The notes under the pieces are model-generated. The model was given only the letters and a program-made list of their open reading frames with translations, was not told where the DNA came from and searched no databases. The translations under genes and the position numbers were made by a program. 64,000 bases of DNA from Yoonia sp. (GTDB lineage: Bacteria > Pseudomonadota > Alphaproteobacteria > Rhodobacterales > Rhodobacteraceae), in NCBI RefSeq assembly GCF_014859355.1, contig NZ_JACUUJ010000012.1, positions 1 through 64,000 of the forward strand, written 5' to 3'. Positions 33,741-44,769 of the stretch are shown in pieces (the stretch's first letter is position 1; every line of letters begins with the position of its first letter).

Positions 33741-35113
33741 TGTTTCTTTCTGTCTTTGATATGTTCAAGGTGGGCGTCGGCCCGTCATCTTCGCACACCA
33801 TTGGGCCAATGGTGGCGGCGGCGCGTTTTCTTGACCATCTGCGCGCGCAGCCCTTTGGCGTGGCGGGCGTGCGAGCGTCGCTGCATGGCAGTCTGGCCTT
33901 TACCGGCGTCGGCCACGCCACCGACCGGGCCGTGATCCTTGGTCTGGCGGGACTGCGCGCCGAAGACTACGACGCCATAAAGGCCGCGGCGGAACTGGCC
34001 CGCATCAACGCCGAACACACCGTTTTGCCGTCAGGGCTTGGCCCGCTGCGTTTCCACCCCAAGGATGATCTGCTGTTTGATTACGGCCCCGCCCTGCCCG
34101 GCCATCCCAATGGGTTGATCCTGCGTGGCGTAGACGCCCAGGGTGATGTGATCACGCAAGTGACCTATTATTCCATCGGTGGCGGCTTTGTTCTGACGGA
34201 CACAGAACTGGCCACAGGCGAAGACACCGATACCGGCCCGGCCGTCCCTTATCCCTTTCAAACGGGGCAGCAGATGCTGGATATGGCCGCGGCCAGCGGC
34301 AAAAGCATCGCAGCGATGAAACGCGCCAATGAACTGTCGCGCATGCCCAGCGCCGATCTGGACAGGGGGCTGCTGCGGATATGGGAGGTGATGAACACCT
34401 GCATCGACCGTGGCCTGAAGACCGACGGCATTTTGCCCGGCGGATTGCAAGTGCGCCGGCGCGCGAAAGGGATTTACGATGCGCTGCTGGCCGAACGCGG
34501 CGTGAACCTGTCTGCGCCCCACACGATCAACGACTGGATGTCCACCTATGCTATGGCGGTAAACGAAGAAAACGCCGCCGGTGGGCAGGTCGTCACCGCG
34601 CCAACAAACGGCGCGGCAGGCGTGGTGCCTGCGACGATCCGCTATTGGCTGGATCATGTGCCGGGGGCCAGTGCATCGCGGGTGCCGGAATTCCTACTGA
34701 CGGCAGCGGCGATTGGCGGGCTGATCAAGTTCAACGCCTCGATTTCCGGTGCCGAATGCGGCTGCCAGGCCGAGGTGGGCAGTGCCGCCGCCATGGCCGC
34801 CGCCGGTCTGGCCGCGGTGCTGGGCGGCACGGTCGAACAGATCGAAAATGCCGCTGAAATCGCGTTGGAACATCATCTTGGCATGACATGCGATCCGGTG
34901 CGCGGCTTGGTGCAGGTACCCTGCATCGAACGCAATGGCCTGGGTGCGATCAAGGCGGTTTCTGCGGCCTCGCTGGCGCTGCGCGGCGATGGCAAGCATC
35001 TGGTTTCGCTGGATGTAGCGGTGGAAACCATGCGCCAGACAGGCGCGGATATGTCCGAAAAATACAAGGAAACCGCATTGGGCGGGCTGGCCGTGAACGT
35101 GCCGAATTGCTAG
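33740..35113 (+). CDS. sdaA: L-serine ammonia-lyase
   Basis: This single-chain, iron-sulfur L-serine dehydratase turns serine into pyruvate and ammonia. Residues 1-150 are the beta domain ([16 protein letters not shown]) and the rest is the alpha domain. The probable [4Fe-4S] ligands are cysteines in [10 protein letters not shown], in G-M-T-C-D-P-V and in V-P-C-I-E-R-N. The length of 457 residues fits the SdaA/SdaB type. It overlaps the GST gene by one base and converges with thiN, which is 19 bases away. Confidence 0.95.
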   Translation: MFLSVFDMFKVGVGPSSSHTIGPMVAAARFLDHLRAQPFGVAGVRASLHGSLAFTGVGHATDRAVILGLAGLRAEDYDAIKAAAELARINAEHTVLPSGLGPLRFHPKDDLLFDYGPALPGHPNGLILRGVDAQGDVITQVTYYSIGGGFVLTDTELATGEDTDTGPAVPYPFQTGQQMLDMAAASGKSIAAMKRANELSRMPSADLDRGLLRIWEVMNTCIDRGLKTDGILPGGLQVRRRAKGIYDALLAERGVNLSAPHTINDWMSTYAMAVNEENAAGGQVVTAPTNGAAGVVPATIRYWLDHVPGASASRVPEFLLTAAAIGGLIKFNASISGAECGCQAEVGSAAAMAAAGLAAVLGGTVEQIENAAEIALEHHLGMTCDPVRGLVQVPCIERNGLGAIKAVSAASLALRGDGKHLVSLDVAVETMRQTGADMSEKYKETALGGLAVNVPNC

Positions 35114-35132
35114 GGCCTGTTACGCACCGTGT

Positions 35133-35804
35133 TCAGGCGCGATCTGCACCGATGGCGCGCAAGACCTCCGCCAGATGCGCCCGTGGCAACGTGATCAGCA
35201 CCGGACCCTGCGCTGAAATTTCGACGTGCTGCTCTGCCACTGCATTTGACGCGCTGGTCATCCCCGCAGGCTGCATCTGCGCCCGGTTCAACGGCCACCG
35301 CAGACCTGTTGCCGTGACAACCGTATCGGCCAGCGGCATCAGCGAAATGCGGCTGCCTAGCGGCAAGTCCAGCCTGACCGGCGATTGCGGCGCGACAAAA
35401 CTGGCATCACTGCCATCCAGCAAGACAACCGAACGGTGCGCATGCCGTGCCAGAACATTCAGCACAGCCAGCGCATGATCCATGCGCCCGCCCGTAAACC
35501 CCAAGGCAAGCACACAGGCGGCGCCAATGCGTGTTAATGCCTTTTCAAAATCCGTCGTTTCCTGTTCGCCAATGCGGTGCAGGCGATCCTTGAATGCGCG
35601 CTGCGCCCGGTCGGTGATGCTGTCCATGTCGCCGATCACCGCCGCCGGAATCAGCCCCGCAGCAAGAAGATGATCTGCCCCCCCATCAGCGGCAACGATA
35701 TCTGTGATCAATGGCAAAAGCTGTTTTATTTCAGTAACTTCTACCTTGGCCCCGCCGATCAAACCAATGACACCGGAGCTGGAAACAATATGTTCATTTG
35801 ACAT
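35133..35804 (-). CDS. Thiamine diphosphokinase
   Basis: This enzyme transfers pyrophosphate from ATP to thiamine to give thiamine diphosphate. The 223-residue protein has the family motifs V-A-A-D-G-G-A-D-H-L, A-V-I-G-D-M-D-S-I, the T-D-F-E-K-A-L helix and L-G-F-T-G-G-R-M-D-H-A-L. The C-terminal beta domain contains L-P-L-G-S-R-I-S-L-M-P-L. It stands alone on the minus strand, divergent from the 557-residue gene. I saw no thiamine riboswitch in its leader. Confidence 0.9.
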   Translation of the reverse strand: MSNEHIVSSSGVIGLIGGAKVEVTEIKQLLPLITDIVAADGGADHLLAAGLIPAAVIGDMDSITDRAQRAFKDRLHRIGEQETTDFEKALTRIGAACVLALGFTGGRMDHALAVLNVLARHAHRSVVLLDGSDASFVAPQSPVRLDLPLGSRISLMPLADTVVTATGLRWPLNRAQMQPAGMTSASNAVAEQHVEISAQGPVLITLPRAHLAEVLRAIGADRA

Positions 35805-35939
35805 TAATTTGACCCCAATTCACAAACATTCCCCAAAACGGTCACAAAATGATCCCGAATGGAACGTCTTACTGGTACCGGGTCTGGTTCAGGTTAGGCC
35901 TTGGAATTAAAGCCGACAACAGTGGAAAGCAATGACCTC

Positions 35940-37613
35940 ATGAGCGACACGCATCAAATTCTGGACGTCAGCTATGGCACCTTTTCTTGCCGGCTGGAAG
36001 GTTTCGATGATTCTGTGGAAACAATGAAAACCGTCGTCACATTCTTTCATCAGCTTGCCGGTCACGACCGTTTTATGGACATGGCCCCGCAGGCCCCTGA
36101 CCTTGACGCCTTGGCTGAGATGACCGCCCGGAAAACCGGCGTATCCGTGCAAGTAGAGGCAGAAACAGATGCGCAGCGGCTTAACCTGCATGTGCGTCGT
36201 TCAGCGGCAGACAACCTGACAGAAAAGCCCGACCTGCGCATCAAGCCGTCGGTCGCACCAGACCACACCGCGCCTTTGCAGGAAACCGCCGCAGAAGATT
36301 CGGAACCGGCAGACGCGGTTGCCCCGGAATCGAACGCCAAAGCGGACGAGGCGGGTGATATCGCCCCTAAAGATGACATGTTCGACGAAGAGTATGAGGA
36401 CGAAGACGCCGCGCCGGTGGTTGCGATGGTCCAGCCTGCGCTGGCCCAGACTGACATTGCGCCTGCAAAGGCCGGTCGGCCGTCGGCTGATACTGCCGAA
36501 AGCGTGGCGGCAAAGCTTCAGCGTATTCGTGCCATCGTTGGACGTGCGGCCACAACCGGAACGCACGATACCTTGGTCGAAGATTCGACCACAGACACTG
36601 ACACAGATGACATAGCCCCAGCCGCCAATCCGCTGACGCAGCGGTTGGCAGAACTGGCCCAACGGCATGCAGCGCAATCGGTCATTCAGAAAAAGGCGGT
36701 TTCCGAAAGCACAGGAGCCATACGCAACGCCGCCGATGCTGAGCTACAAGAAAGCGATTCAGTCACGGAAGTTGACCACACAACTGACGATCACCCTGCG
36801 TCCGACACCGCAGATGCGCCCGCCAATGTTGCCGTTACATCGTCCGAAAATGTGCCGGACATGACTGACGACCGCATTGAGCTGAGCAAACAAGTGGCCG
36901 AAGTTGAACAGGCCATCGCGATGCGCCGCGAAATCAAGTCTAAACGCGATGAGTTGCCCGGCAACGTTGATGCGGCCATCAGCCGGATCCTGTCACAGGC
37001 CGACCAACGGCTGAACGAACCCCTGGGCCGACGCCAGCGCGATGCCTTTGCACAGCTCAAGGCGGCCGTCGCGGCAACCGAGGCCGCACGCCAGCTGGGC
37101 GACCCCGGCACCGAAGCAGAAGACCCCGGTGAAGCGTTCCGCGACGATCTGGATGCGCAAAAGGCCGAAGACGAAGAAATCGTCAAAAACGAAAGCAAGG
37201 AGGCGTCCAGCCCAAGCCCCCTGAGACTGGTTCCGTCACAGCGCGTCGATGAACCCGCGTCCAAGATTGAGCGCACGGCAGACCGATTGCGCCAGATCGC
37301 AGCCCAAAAAGACAGCGAAGACTCGCCAAACGGAGATTTTGCCGCATTTGCCGCAGATAAAGGAGCCACCGAACTTGGCGATTTGCTGGAGGCTGCCGCT
37401 GCCTACATTGCTTTTGTAGAAGGCGATGAAGAGTTTTCACGCCCGCAGGTCATGAAGAAGGTGCAAGTCGCATCGTCTGATGAAATTACGCGTGAAGACG
37501 GTTTGCGCTGCTTTGGTCAGTTGTTACGCCAAAACCGGATCGTCAAGTTGAACAACGGCCGTTTTACCGTTGCCAAGGACACGCGGTTTCGTCCGGATGA
37601 AAGATCTGTCTGA
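35940..37613 (+). CDS. Long acidic protein of unknown function
   Basis: This protein of 557 residues is not recognised by name. The first 70 residues form a folded segment (I-L-D-V-S-Y-G-T-F-S-C-R-L-E-G-F-D-D-S). A very acidic, Ala/Asp/Glu/Thr-rich and probably disordered middle spans about residues 85-300. A charged helical region (about 310-410) with coiled-coil character follows. The C-terminal 90 residues are again folded, with a winged-helix-like F-S-R-P-Q-V-M-K-K-V and the end N-N-G-R-F-T-V-A-K-D. I prefer the ATG at 35940 over a TTG at 35901. It has no signal peptide or membrane segment. A strong terminator follows. Confidence 0.6.
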   Translation: MSDTHQILDVSYGTFSCRLEGFDDSVETMKTVVTFFHQLAGHDRFMDMAPQAPDLDALAEMTARKTGVSVQVEAETDAQRLNLHVRRSAADNLTEKPDLRIKPSVAPDHTAPLQETAAEDSEPADAVAPESNAKADEAGDIAPKDDMFDEEYEDEDAAPVVAMVQPALAQTDIAPAKAGRPSADTAESVAAKLQRIRAIVGRAATTGTHDTLVEDSTTDTDTDDIAPAANPLTQRLAELAQRHAAQSVIQKKAVSESTGAIRNAADAELQESDSVTEVDHTTDDHPASDTADAPANVAVTSSENVPDMTDDRIELSKQVAEVEQAIAMRREIKSKRDELPGNVDAAISRILSQADQRLNEPLGRRQRDAFAQLKAAVAATEAARQLGDPGTEAEDPGEAFRDDLDAQKAEDEEIVKNESKEASSPSPLRLVPSQRVDEPASKIERTADRLRQIAAQKDSEDSPNGDFAAFAADKGATELGDLLEAAAAYIAFVEGDEEFSRPQVMKKVQVASSDEITREDGLRCFGQLLRQNRIVKLNNGRFTVAKDTRFRPDERSV

Positions 37614-37645
37614 AACTGCTGGTCCTGTCAGCGCGAATGAAAAAT

Positions 37646-37670
37646 AGGCGGGGCCACAGCCCCGCCTTTG
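37646..37670 (+). terminator. Terminator
   Basis: AGGCGGGGC (37646-37654) and GCCCCGCCT (37659-37667) form a perfect nine-pair stem with a four-base loop, followed by TTGTCATTTT. It ends the 557-residue gene and faces the convergent DUF2842 gene. Confidence 0.8.
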
Positions 37671-37701
37671 TCATTTTAACCGCGCTGGCCTGCCCAAAAT
37701 G

Positions 37702-37923
37702 TCAATCATTGGCATCAGGGTCGGGCTGGCCGATCCCGCGAAACACCCATTTCAGCGGAAACACCCAGCCAATCCCAAGTGCAACATAGATGAAAAACTC
37801 AATGACCTTATGAAAGCGCGCCGCCTCGCTCATCAAGGTGACGGCCAGCACGATATAGGCGGGCAGCCCCAAAACCAGAACGGCAAGCGCCAGTCGCTTG
37901 CGGGCTTTATATTCCATCGCCAT
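37702..37923 (-). CDS. DUF2842 family small membrane protein
   Basis: The 73-residue protein has the pattern of DUF2842: a basic start (M-E-Y-K-A-R-K-R), two transmembrane segments (about 12-30 and 42-60), and the end G-I-G-Q-P-D-P-D. It is found mainly in alphaproteobacteria and has no known function. The ATG at 37923 overlaps the purA stop (TGATG), so the gene is coupled to purA. A TTG three bases upstream and an ATG at 37917 are other possible starts. Confidence 0.85.
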   Translation of the reverse strand: MAMEYKARKRLALAVLVLGLPAYIVLAVTLMSEAARFHKVIEFFIYVALGIGWVFPLKWVFRGIGQPDPDAND

Positions 37924-39215
37924 CAATCTGCGAAAGGGTCGGTCACAAGAATCGTGTCTTCACGCTCGGGCGATGTGGACACCAATGCGACTGGACAATC
38001 GATCAGCTCCTCAATTCGGCGCACATATTTGATCGCCTGCGCAGGCAGATCCGCCCAGGACCGCGCGCCTTCGGTCGATTCTGACCAACCCGCAATTTCT
38101 TCGTAGATCGGCGTGCAACGGGCCTGTTGGTCAGCCGCTGTGGGCAAATAGTCCAGCGTTTTGCCGTCAAGGTCATAGCCCACGCAAATCCGCAAGGTTT
38201 CAAAACCGTCCAGCACGTCCAGTTTGGTCAAAGCGATTCCGTCGATGCCCGAAGTGGCACAGGTTTGCCGCAACAGACAGGCATCAAACCAGCCGCAGCG
38301 CCGTTTGCGGCCCGTGGTAGTCCCAAACTCGTGCCCGCGTTCACCCAACCGCTGACCATCATCATCGTGCAGTTCCGTCGGAAACGGCCCTTCGCCCACA
38401 CGGGTCGTGTAGGCTTTGACGATTCCCAAAACAAAATCAATCGCCCCGGGGCCCATGCCAACACCGGTGGCCGCTTGCCCTGCGATCACGTTCGAAGAAG
38501 TCACGAACGGATATGTGCCGAAATCAATGTCCAACAGGGCGCCCTGCGCGCCTTCGAACAGGATACGCTTGCCAGCCTTGCGCTGTTCGTTCAGCACCTT
38601 CCACACCGGGGCAGCGTACTGCAAGATCTTGGGCGCGATTTCGCGCAAGCTGGCAAGCACGGAATCACGGTCGATCGCGTCCAGCCCCAAACCGCGCCGC
38701 AGCGCATCATGATGCACCAGCGCCCTGTCCAGACGCAATTCCAGCGTCGCGTCGTCGGCCAGATCAGCCACCCGGATCACGCGGCGGCCAACCTTGTCTT
38801 CATAACACGGCCCAATCCCGCGTCCCGTTGTGCCGATCTTGGCGACAGAGGACTGGCTTTCGCGGGCGCGATCCAATTCGCCGTGAAACGGCAGAATCAG
38901 CGGGGTATTTTCCGCGATCATCAACGATTCCGGTGTAATACTGACGCCCTGCCCGCGAAGTGTTTCAATTTCACCCAGCAAGTGCCACGGGTCCAGCACC
39001 ACACCGTTACCAATAACCGAAAGCTTACCCCCGCGCACCACACCCGAGGGCAGCGCGTGCAGTTTGTAAACCTTGCCGTCGATCACCAGCGTGTGGCCGG
39101 CATTGTGCCCCCCCTGAAAACGGGCGATCACATCGGCGCGTTCAGACAACCAATCTACGATCTTGCCTTTGCCTTCGTCGCCCCATTGGGCCCCAACGAC
39201 CACCACATTTGCCAT
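37923..39215 (-). CDS. purA: Adenylosuccinate synthase
   Basis: PurA joins IMP and aspartate with GTP to make adenylosuccinate, the first committed step to AMP. The motifs Q-W-G-D-E-G-K-G-K near the N-terminus, the G-G-H-N-A-G-H-T segment, T-G-R-G-I-G-P-C-Y and the [12 protein letters not shown] stretch are complete. The length of 430 residues is normal. It shares a stop/start overlap with DUF2842 and lies head to head with secG, with 260 bases between. Confidence 0.98.
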   Translation of the reverse strand: MANVVVVGAQWGDEGKGKIVDWLSERADVIARFQGGHNAGHTLVIDGKVYKLHALPSGVVRGGKLSVIGNGVVLDPWHLLGEIETLRGQGVSITPESLMIAENTPLILPFHGELDRARESQSSVAKIGTTGRGIGPCYEDKVGRRVIRVADLADDATLELRLDRALVHHDALRRGLGLDAIDRDSVLASLREIAPKILQYAAPVWKVLNEQRKAGKRILFEGAQGALLDIDFGTYPFVTSSNVIAGQAATGVGMGPGAIDFVLGIVKAYTTRVGEGPFPTELHDDDGQRLGERGHEFGTTTGRKRRCGWFDACLLRQTCATSGIDGIALTKLDVLDGFETLRICVGYDLDGKTLDYLPTAADQQARCTPIYEEIAGWSESTEGARSWADLPAQAIKYVRRIEELIDCPVALVSTSPEREDTILVTDPFAD

Positions 39216-39475
39216 AAGATGTCTGTTCCTTCTGTGCTGACGGTCCCCCTATATCGTTGCGTCCGCGCTTGCGAAACAGGAAATTTGCTGCGCAGCATCA
39301 GCGGATGCGTCCCCACGAACCGCAGCCGCACCGGTTTTTTACCGCTGTGACCGGACCCAGGCGCAACACGCCCCAGATCATCGGGCAGAAACTGAGGCAT
39401 ATCAGGGGTTGCGGGACCGGACGGCAGCTTTTAGATACGGCTGGATCGCACCCGCGCCCTGAAAGGCAGCTTTGT

Positions 39476-39829
39476 ATGGAAAACGTCGTTCTTATCGTCC
39501 ATTTGATCCTGGCGCTTAGCCTGATCGGCACCGTTCTTTTGCAACGGTCCGAAGGTGGTGGCCTTGGCATGGGCGGCGGCGGCGGCGCAACGGGCGGGCG
39601 CCCTGCACCCACCGCGATGAGCAAATTCACATGGGCATTGGCGATTGCGTTTATTGCGACATCCATAACACTGACGCTGATTGCCGCCGAAAAATCCGCG
39701 GGAACATCAGTGGTCGATCGTCTGGGTGGCGGGTCTTCTGCGGTGGAAGGGTCTGGCGTGCCAGATCTTGGCGAAAGCTTGCTGCCACCATCAGCGGATG
39801 AAACGCCTTTGCTTCCATCTGGCGACTAA
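39476..39829 (+). CDS. secG: Preprotein translocase subunit SecG
   Basis: SecG is a small membrane subunit of the SecYEG channel. The 117-residue protein has two transmembrane segments (about 3-20 and 52-70) joined by the conserved loop V-L-L-Q-R-S-E-G-G-G-L-G-M-G-G-G, followed by a loose, acidic C-terminal tail. AAAGG is ten bases upstream of the ATG at 39476. The open frame that begins at 39257 is upstream noise. It precedes pyrG, a common order in alphaproteobacteria. Confidence 0.95.
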   Translation: MENVVLIVHLILALSLIGTVLLQRSEGGGLGMGGGGGATGGRPAPTAMSKFTWALAIAFIATSITLTLIAAEKSAGTSVVDRLGGGSSAVEGSGVPDLGESLLPPSADETPLLPSGD

Positions 39830-39987
39830 ACACAATCAGTTGCACAACCGGCGCGCAAGTTAACATGATCTTGCGGCATCGGTTGCGCATCTGTGGCGAA
39901 TCCGCTATATGCCAAATCCCGTGATGATGTGAATTTGACGGTTCGCCTTTCCACAAATTTTGGAATTTTTCTCGGGGGCTCCAGCCA

Positions 39988-41631
<1,644 letters not shown>

Positions 41632-41749
41632 GGGGGCCGTGTGCGCAGGCGATATCGCCAGTCGTTCATGTGCTGTATAATGCGATATGATGCACCCTTG
41701 GCCTTGGTCTGATTTGTTATGACTGCACTACCAAACAAGGGGGCGGGCG

Positions 41750-42541
41750 ATGCTTTCTTATCAACACGGCTATCACGCGGGCAATCTGGCGGATGTGCAT
41801 AAGCACAGTCTGCTGGCTTGGGCGCTGGACTATATGACGCAAAAGGACAAGCCGCTGTCTTACCTGGAAACGCACGCCGGGCGGGGGCTTTATGATCTGG
41901 CCGATGCAGCCGCCACCAAGACAGGCGAAGCGGCCAAGGGGATTGTAATCGCGGCAGACTGGTTCGCCCCCGATCACCCCTATGCAAAGGTTCTGGCGCG
42001 CATCCGTGCCGCCCACGGGCCCAACGCCTACCCAGGATCGCCTCTTGTCGCCGCCGAAATCCTGCGCCCGATGGATACGATCCACCTGTCAGAATTGCAC
42101 CCGCAGGAATTTGCCGGCCTTCATGCAAATATGGCCCCCTATGGCGGCATTTTCCGCCAGCGCGATGGCTGGGAAATGGCCCTGTCGCTGTGCCCGCCCG
42201 ACCCGCGCCGGGGGCTTTTGCTGATTGATCCGTCATATGAAGTAAAGGCGGATTACCAGACGATCCCCGACACCATCGCCAAGATCCATCGCAAATGGGG
42301 GGTTGGGGTCATTATGCTGTGGTATCCCATCCTGACAGATGCCCCGCATCTGCCGATGATCAGCGCCCTGCGCGCCGCCATCCCTGACGCGGTCGTGCAC
42401 GAGGTGCGCTTTCCCCCGGCGCGTCCCGGTCACCGCATGGTCGGATCAGGGCTTTTTGTCGTGAATCCGCCATATGGTTTTGCACAAGAAGGCGCACGGC
42501 TGGGCGCGCTCTTTCAACAGCAACTGAAGGGGGCTATGTAA
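41750..42541 (+). CDS. rlmJ: 23S rRNA (adenine-2030-N6)-methyltransferase
   Basis: RlmJ methylates A2030 of 23S rRNA using S-adenosylmethionine. The 263-residue protein starts M-L-S-Y-Q-H-G-Y-H-A-G-N-L-A-D-V-H-K-H, a signature of RlmJ, and has the SAM-binding E-T-H-A-G-R-G-L-Y. The catalytic motif is I-D-P-S-Y-E, in place of the DPPY of E. coli. The C-terminal part also fits. It is followed after five bases by a TerB-like gene. Confidence 0.94.
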   Translation: MLSYQHGYHAGNLADVHKHSLLAWALDYMTQKDKPLSYLETHAGRGLYDLADAAATKTGEAAKGIVIAADWFAPDHPYAKVLARIRAAHGPNAYPGSPLVAAEILRPMDTIHLSELHPQEFAGLHANMAPYGGIFRQRDGWEMALSLCPPDPRRGLLLIDPSYEVKADYQTIPDTIAKIHRKWGVGVIMLWYPILTDAPHLPMISALRAAIPDAVVHEVRFPPARPGHRMVGSGLFVVNPPYGFAQEGARLGALFQQQLKGAM

Positions 42542-42546
42542 GGCAT

Positions 42547-42990
42547 ATGTTTGCTGATCTTCTAAGGCGCTTGGCCGCCCCCGCTCCTGAGAAACTCCCC
42601 GATCCGGACGCTCGGCTGGCGCTTGGTGCACTTTTGGTGCGCATCGCGCGGGCGGATGGGGATTATGCGGATGTTGAAATCGCCCAGATCGACCGGTGCC
42701 TTGTCAGCCGTTACGGCCTGTCCCCTTTCGCTGCGGCAAGCCTGCGCGCAAAATGCGAGGTTCTTGAAGCCGAAGCGCCTGATACAGTGCGGTTCACCCG
42801 CGCAATCAAGGACGCCGTTGACTATGAAGACCGGGTCGCTGTGGTGGCGGCGCTTTGGGCGGTGGTGCTGGCGGATGGGGTCCGCGAGGATGAGGAGGAC
42901 AGCATGATGCGGATGACCGCATCCCTGTTGGGCGTCACTGATCAGGACAGCCATAAAGCACGACTGCGCGCAATGCTGCCCAAGGCATGA
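42547..42990 (+). CDS. TerB-like protein
   Basis: The 147-residue helical protein has the TerB-like layout: A-L-G-A-L-L-V-R-I-A-R-A-D-G-D-Y-A-D-V-E in the first half and W-A-V-V-L-A-D-G-V-R-E-D-E-E in the second. Each copy holds acidic residues that may bind metal ions. TerB proteins take part in tellurite resistance and phage defence in some bacteria, but no other ter gene is here. This is more likely a stand-alone housekeeping copy. It is cotranscribed with rlmJ. Confidence 0.85.
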   Translation: MFADLLRRLAAPAPEKLPDPDARLALGALLVRIARADGDYADVEIAQIDRCLVSRYGLSPFAAASLRAKCEVLEAEAPDTVRFTRAIKDAVDYEDRVAVVAALWAVVLADGVREDEEDSMMRMTASLLGVTDQDSHKARLRAMLPKA

Positions 42991-43159
42991 TCCTGCACCG
43001 AAGATTTGCAAGCGCGCGACACTTTGCACACAGACCTGCCTTGAGTGACTAAAAATCAGGCAGATGCGCGAAACAATCCATAAAAAGTGTTCAAGAGTGA
43101 TTGCATCGCGCATGGAAATGGGCAGACTTGACAGAAATGCAATAAAAAGATGACACGAC

Positions 43160-43933
43160 GTGGAATCCGACGCCCCTGTTATTGAAATCCGTGACCTGCA
43201 TAAATCCTATGGCGCGCTAGAGGTCCTGAAGGGTGTTGATATCGTCGCCCCTGCAGGTCATGTGGTATCTCTTATTGGGTCTTCTGGATCGGGAAAATCG
43301 ACGCTGTTACGCTGCGCCAACCTATTGGAAGACAGCCAGCAAGGGGATATTTTGTTTTGCGGTGAAGCTGTCACCTGGAAAGGCCACGGCCTGGCCCGCC
43401 GGCCGGGCGACCACGCCCAGATGATCCGTATCCGCACTCATCTGTCGATGGTGTTCCAACAGTTCAACCTTTGGGCGCATATGACCATTCTGCAAAATGT
43501 GATGGAGGCCCCTGTGACCGTGCTGAAGCGCAACCGGACAGAGGTTGAAGCCGCCGCACGGCGCTATCTGGACAAGGTCGGGATCGGCGACAAATGCGGG
43601 GCTTATCCGGCGCAATTGTCCGGTGGTCAGCAACAGCGCGCCGCTATCGCGCGCGCGCTTTGCATGGAACCAAAGGCGCTGTTGTTTGACGAACCAACCA
43701 GCGCGCTGGACCCCGAACTGGAACAAGAGGTTGTGAAAGTGATCAAGGATCTGGCCAACGAAGGCCGCACCATGATCATCGTCACCCACGACATGCGACT
43801 GGCGGCTGATGTCAGCGACCACGTCGTATTTCTGCACCAAGGCAAGATCGAAGAAGAGGGCCCACCCGCCACCCTTTTTGGCCATCCCAAAACCGACCGG
43901 CTGCGCGGATTTCTATCTGCGACCGTATCTTGA
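43160..43933 (+). CDS. Amino-acid/amine ABC transporter ATP-binding protein
   Basis: This ATPase belongs to the polar amino acid uptake class (HisP/GlnQ type). Walker A is G-S-S-G-S-G-K-S-T, the signature is L-S-G-G-Q-Q-Q-R, and Walker B continues into D-E-P-T-S-A-L-D. The T-H-D-M-R switch histidine is present. The start is a GTG at 43160 and the length is 257 residues. The ribosome site is weak. It is the first gene of a nine-gene plus-strand run that ends with the aminotransferase, and should be the ATPase for the next three genes. Confidence 0.94.
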   Translation: MESDAPVIEIRDLHKSYGALEVLKGVDIVAPAGHVVSLIGSSGSGKSTLLRCANLLEDSQQGDILFCGEAVTWKGHGLARRPGDHAQMIRIRTHLSMVFQQFNLWAHMTILQNVMEAPVTVLKRNRTEVEAAARRYLDKVGIGDKCGAYPAQLSGGQQQRAAIARALCMEPKALLFDEPTSALDPELEQEVVKVIKDLANEGRTMIIVTHDMRLAADVSDHVVFLHQGKIEEEGPPATLFGHPKTDRLRGFLSATVS

Positions 43934-43955
43934 TTATCATGAACCGGAGAAAACA

Positions 43956-44687
43956 ATGAAGAAACTGATGCTAACCCCACTCGCACTGACCCTGATGGGC
44001 GGCATGGCCCTTGCCGATGCGCATAGCGTTGTCCGCATGGGCACTGAAGGTGCCTACCCTCCTTACAATTTCATCAACGACAACGGTGATGTTGACGGAT
44101 TCGAGCGCGAAGTCGGCGACGAAATCTGCGCCCGTGCCGCATTGACCTGCCAATGGGTCACGAACGACTGGGACAGCATTATCCCCAACCTTGTGTCCGG
44201 CAACTACGATACGATCATTGCGGGCATGTCGATCACGGATGAACGCGCCGAGGTCATCGACTTTACGCAGGATTACTACCCGCCGACCGCTTCGGCCTAT
44301 GTGGCAGCCACCGACGGCGTTGATCTGTCAGGCGGCGTGATTGCCGCACAGACGGGCACGATTCAGGCCGGTCACGTCGTGGACAGCGGTGCCAGTCTGC
44401 TGGAGTTCCCAAACCCCGAGGAAACCGTCGCCGCCGTGCGTGCGGGCGAAGTTGATGCCGTTCTGGCCGACAAGGATTTCCTTGTGCCGATCGTGGATGC
44501 GTCCGGCGGTGCCTTGATGTTTGTCGGCGATGATGTGGCACTTGGCGGTGGCATCGGCATGGGTCTGCGCAAAAGCGACCCCGCGTTGCGCGAAAAAATG
44601 GATGCCGCAATCACCGCGATGAAGGAAGACGGCACGCTGAACGCCCTTCTGATCAAGTGGTTCGGCGAAGAAACCACCACTTACTAA
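43956..44687 (+). CDS. Amino-acid/amine ABC transporter substrate-binding protein
   Basis: This periplasmic binding protein belongs to the family-3 class (lysine/arginine/ornithine or glutamine type). CGGAGA lies before the ATG at 43956. A signal peptide ends at M-A-L-A-D-A-H. The mature protein opens V-R-M-G-T-E-G-A-Y-P-P-Y-N-F-I, followed by D-G-F-E-R-E-V and the M-S-I-T-D-E-R-A-E-V-I-D-F segment, all classic. The mature length of about 222 residues is normal. The genes around it point to an amine or polyamine ligand rather than a protein amino acid (inference). A GC-rich hairpin follows. Confidence 0.94.
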   Translation: MKKLMLTPLALTLMGGMALADAHSVVRMGTEGAYPPYNFINDNGDVDGFEREVGDEICARAALTCQWVTNDWDSIIPNLVSGNYDTIIAGMSITDERAEVIDFTQDYYPPTASAYVAATDGVDLSGGVIAAQTGTIQAGHVVDSGASLLEFPNPEETVAAVRAGEVDAVLADKDFLVPIVDASGGALMFVGDDVALGGGIGMGLRKSDPALREKMDAAITAMKEDGTLNALLIKWFGEETTTY

Positions 44688-44695
44688 AAATCCTT

Positions 44696-44723
44696 GCGCC
44701 CCGGTCACCCGATGCCGGGGCGC
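44696..44723 (+). terminator. Intra-operon hairpin after the binding-protein gene
   Basis: GCGCCCCGG (44696-44704) pairs with CCGGGGCGC (44715-44723), a nine-pair all-GC stem with a ten-base loop, eight bases after the stop. GAAAACCTTTTCC follows, so it is at most a partial terminator before the permease genes. Confidence 0.6.
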
Positions 44724-44769
44724 GAAAACCTTTTCCCTGTCACATTTGACCTGACCCAAAGGCCCCGCC

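Noticed and set aside
38127-39350. Reading frame of 407 codons on the plus strand
   Set aside because: It is antisense to purA, which is complete and fully conserved.
42547-42990. TerB-like gene as part of a tellurite resistance or phage defence island
   Set aside because: No other ter gene, no defence gene and no change in base composition are present. It is coupled to rlmJ.
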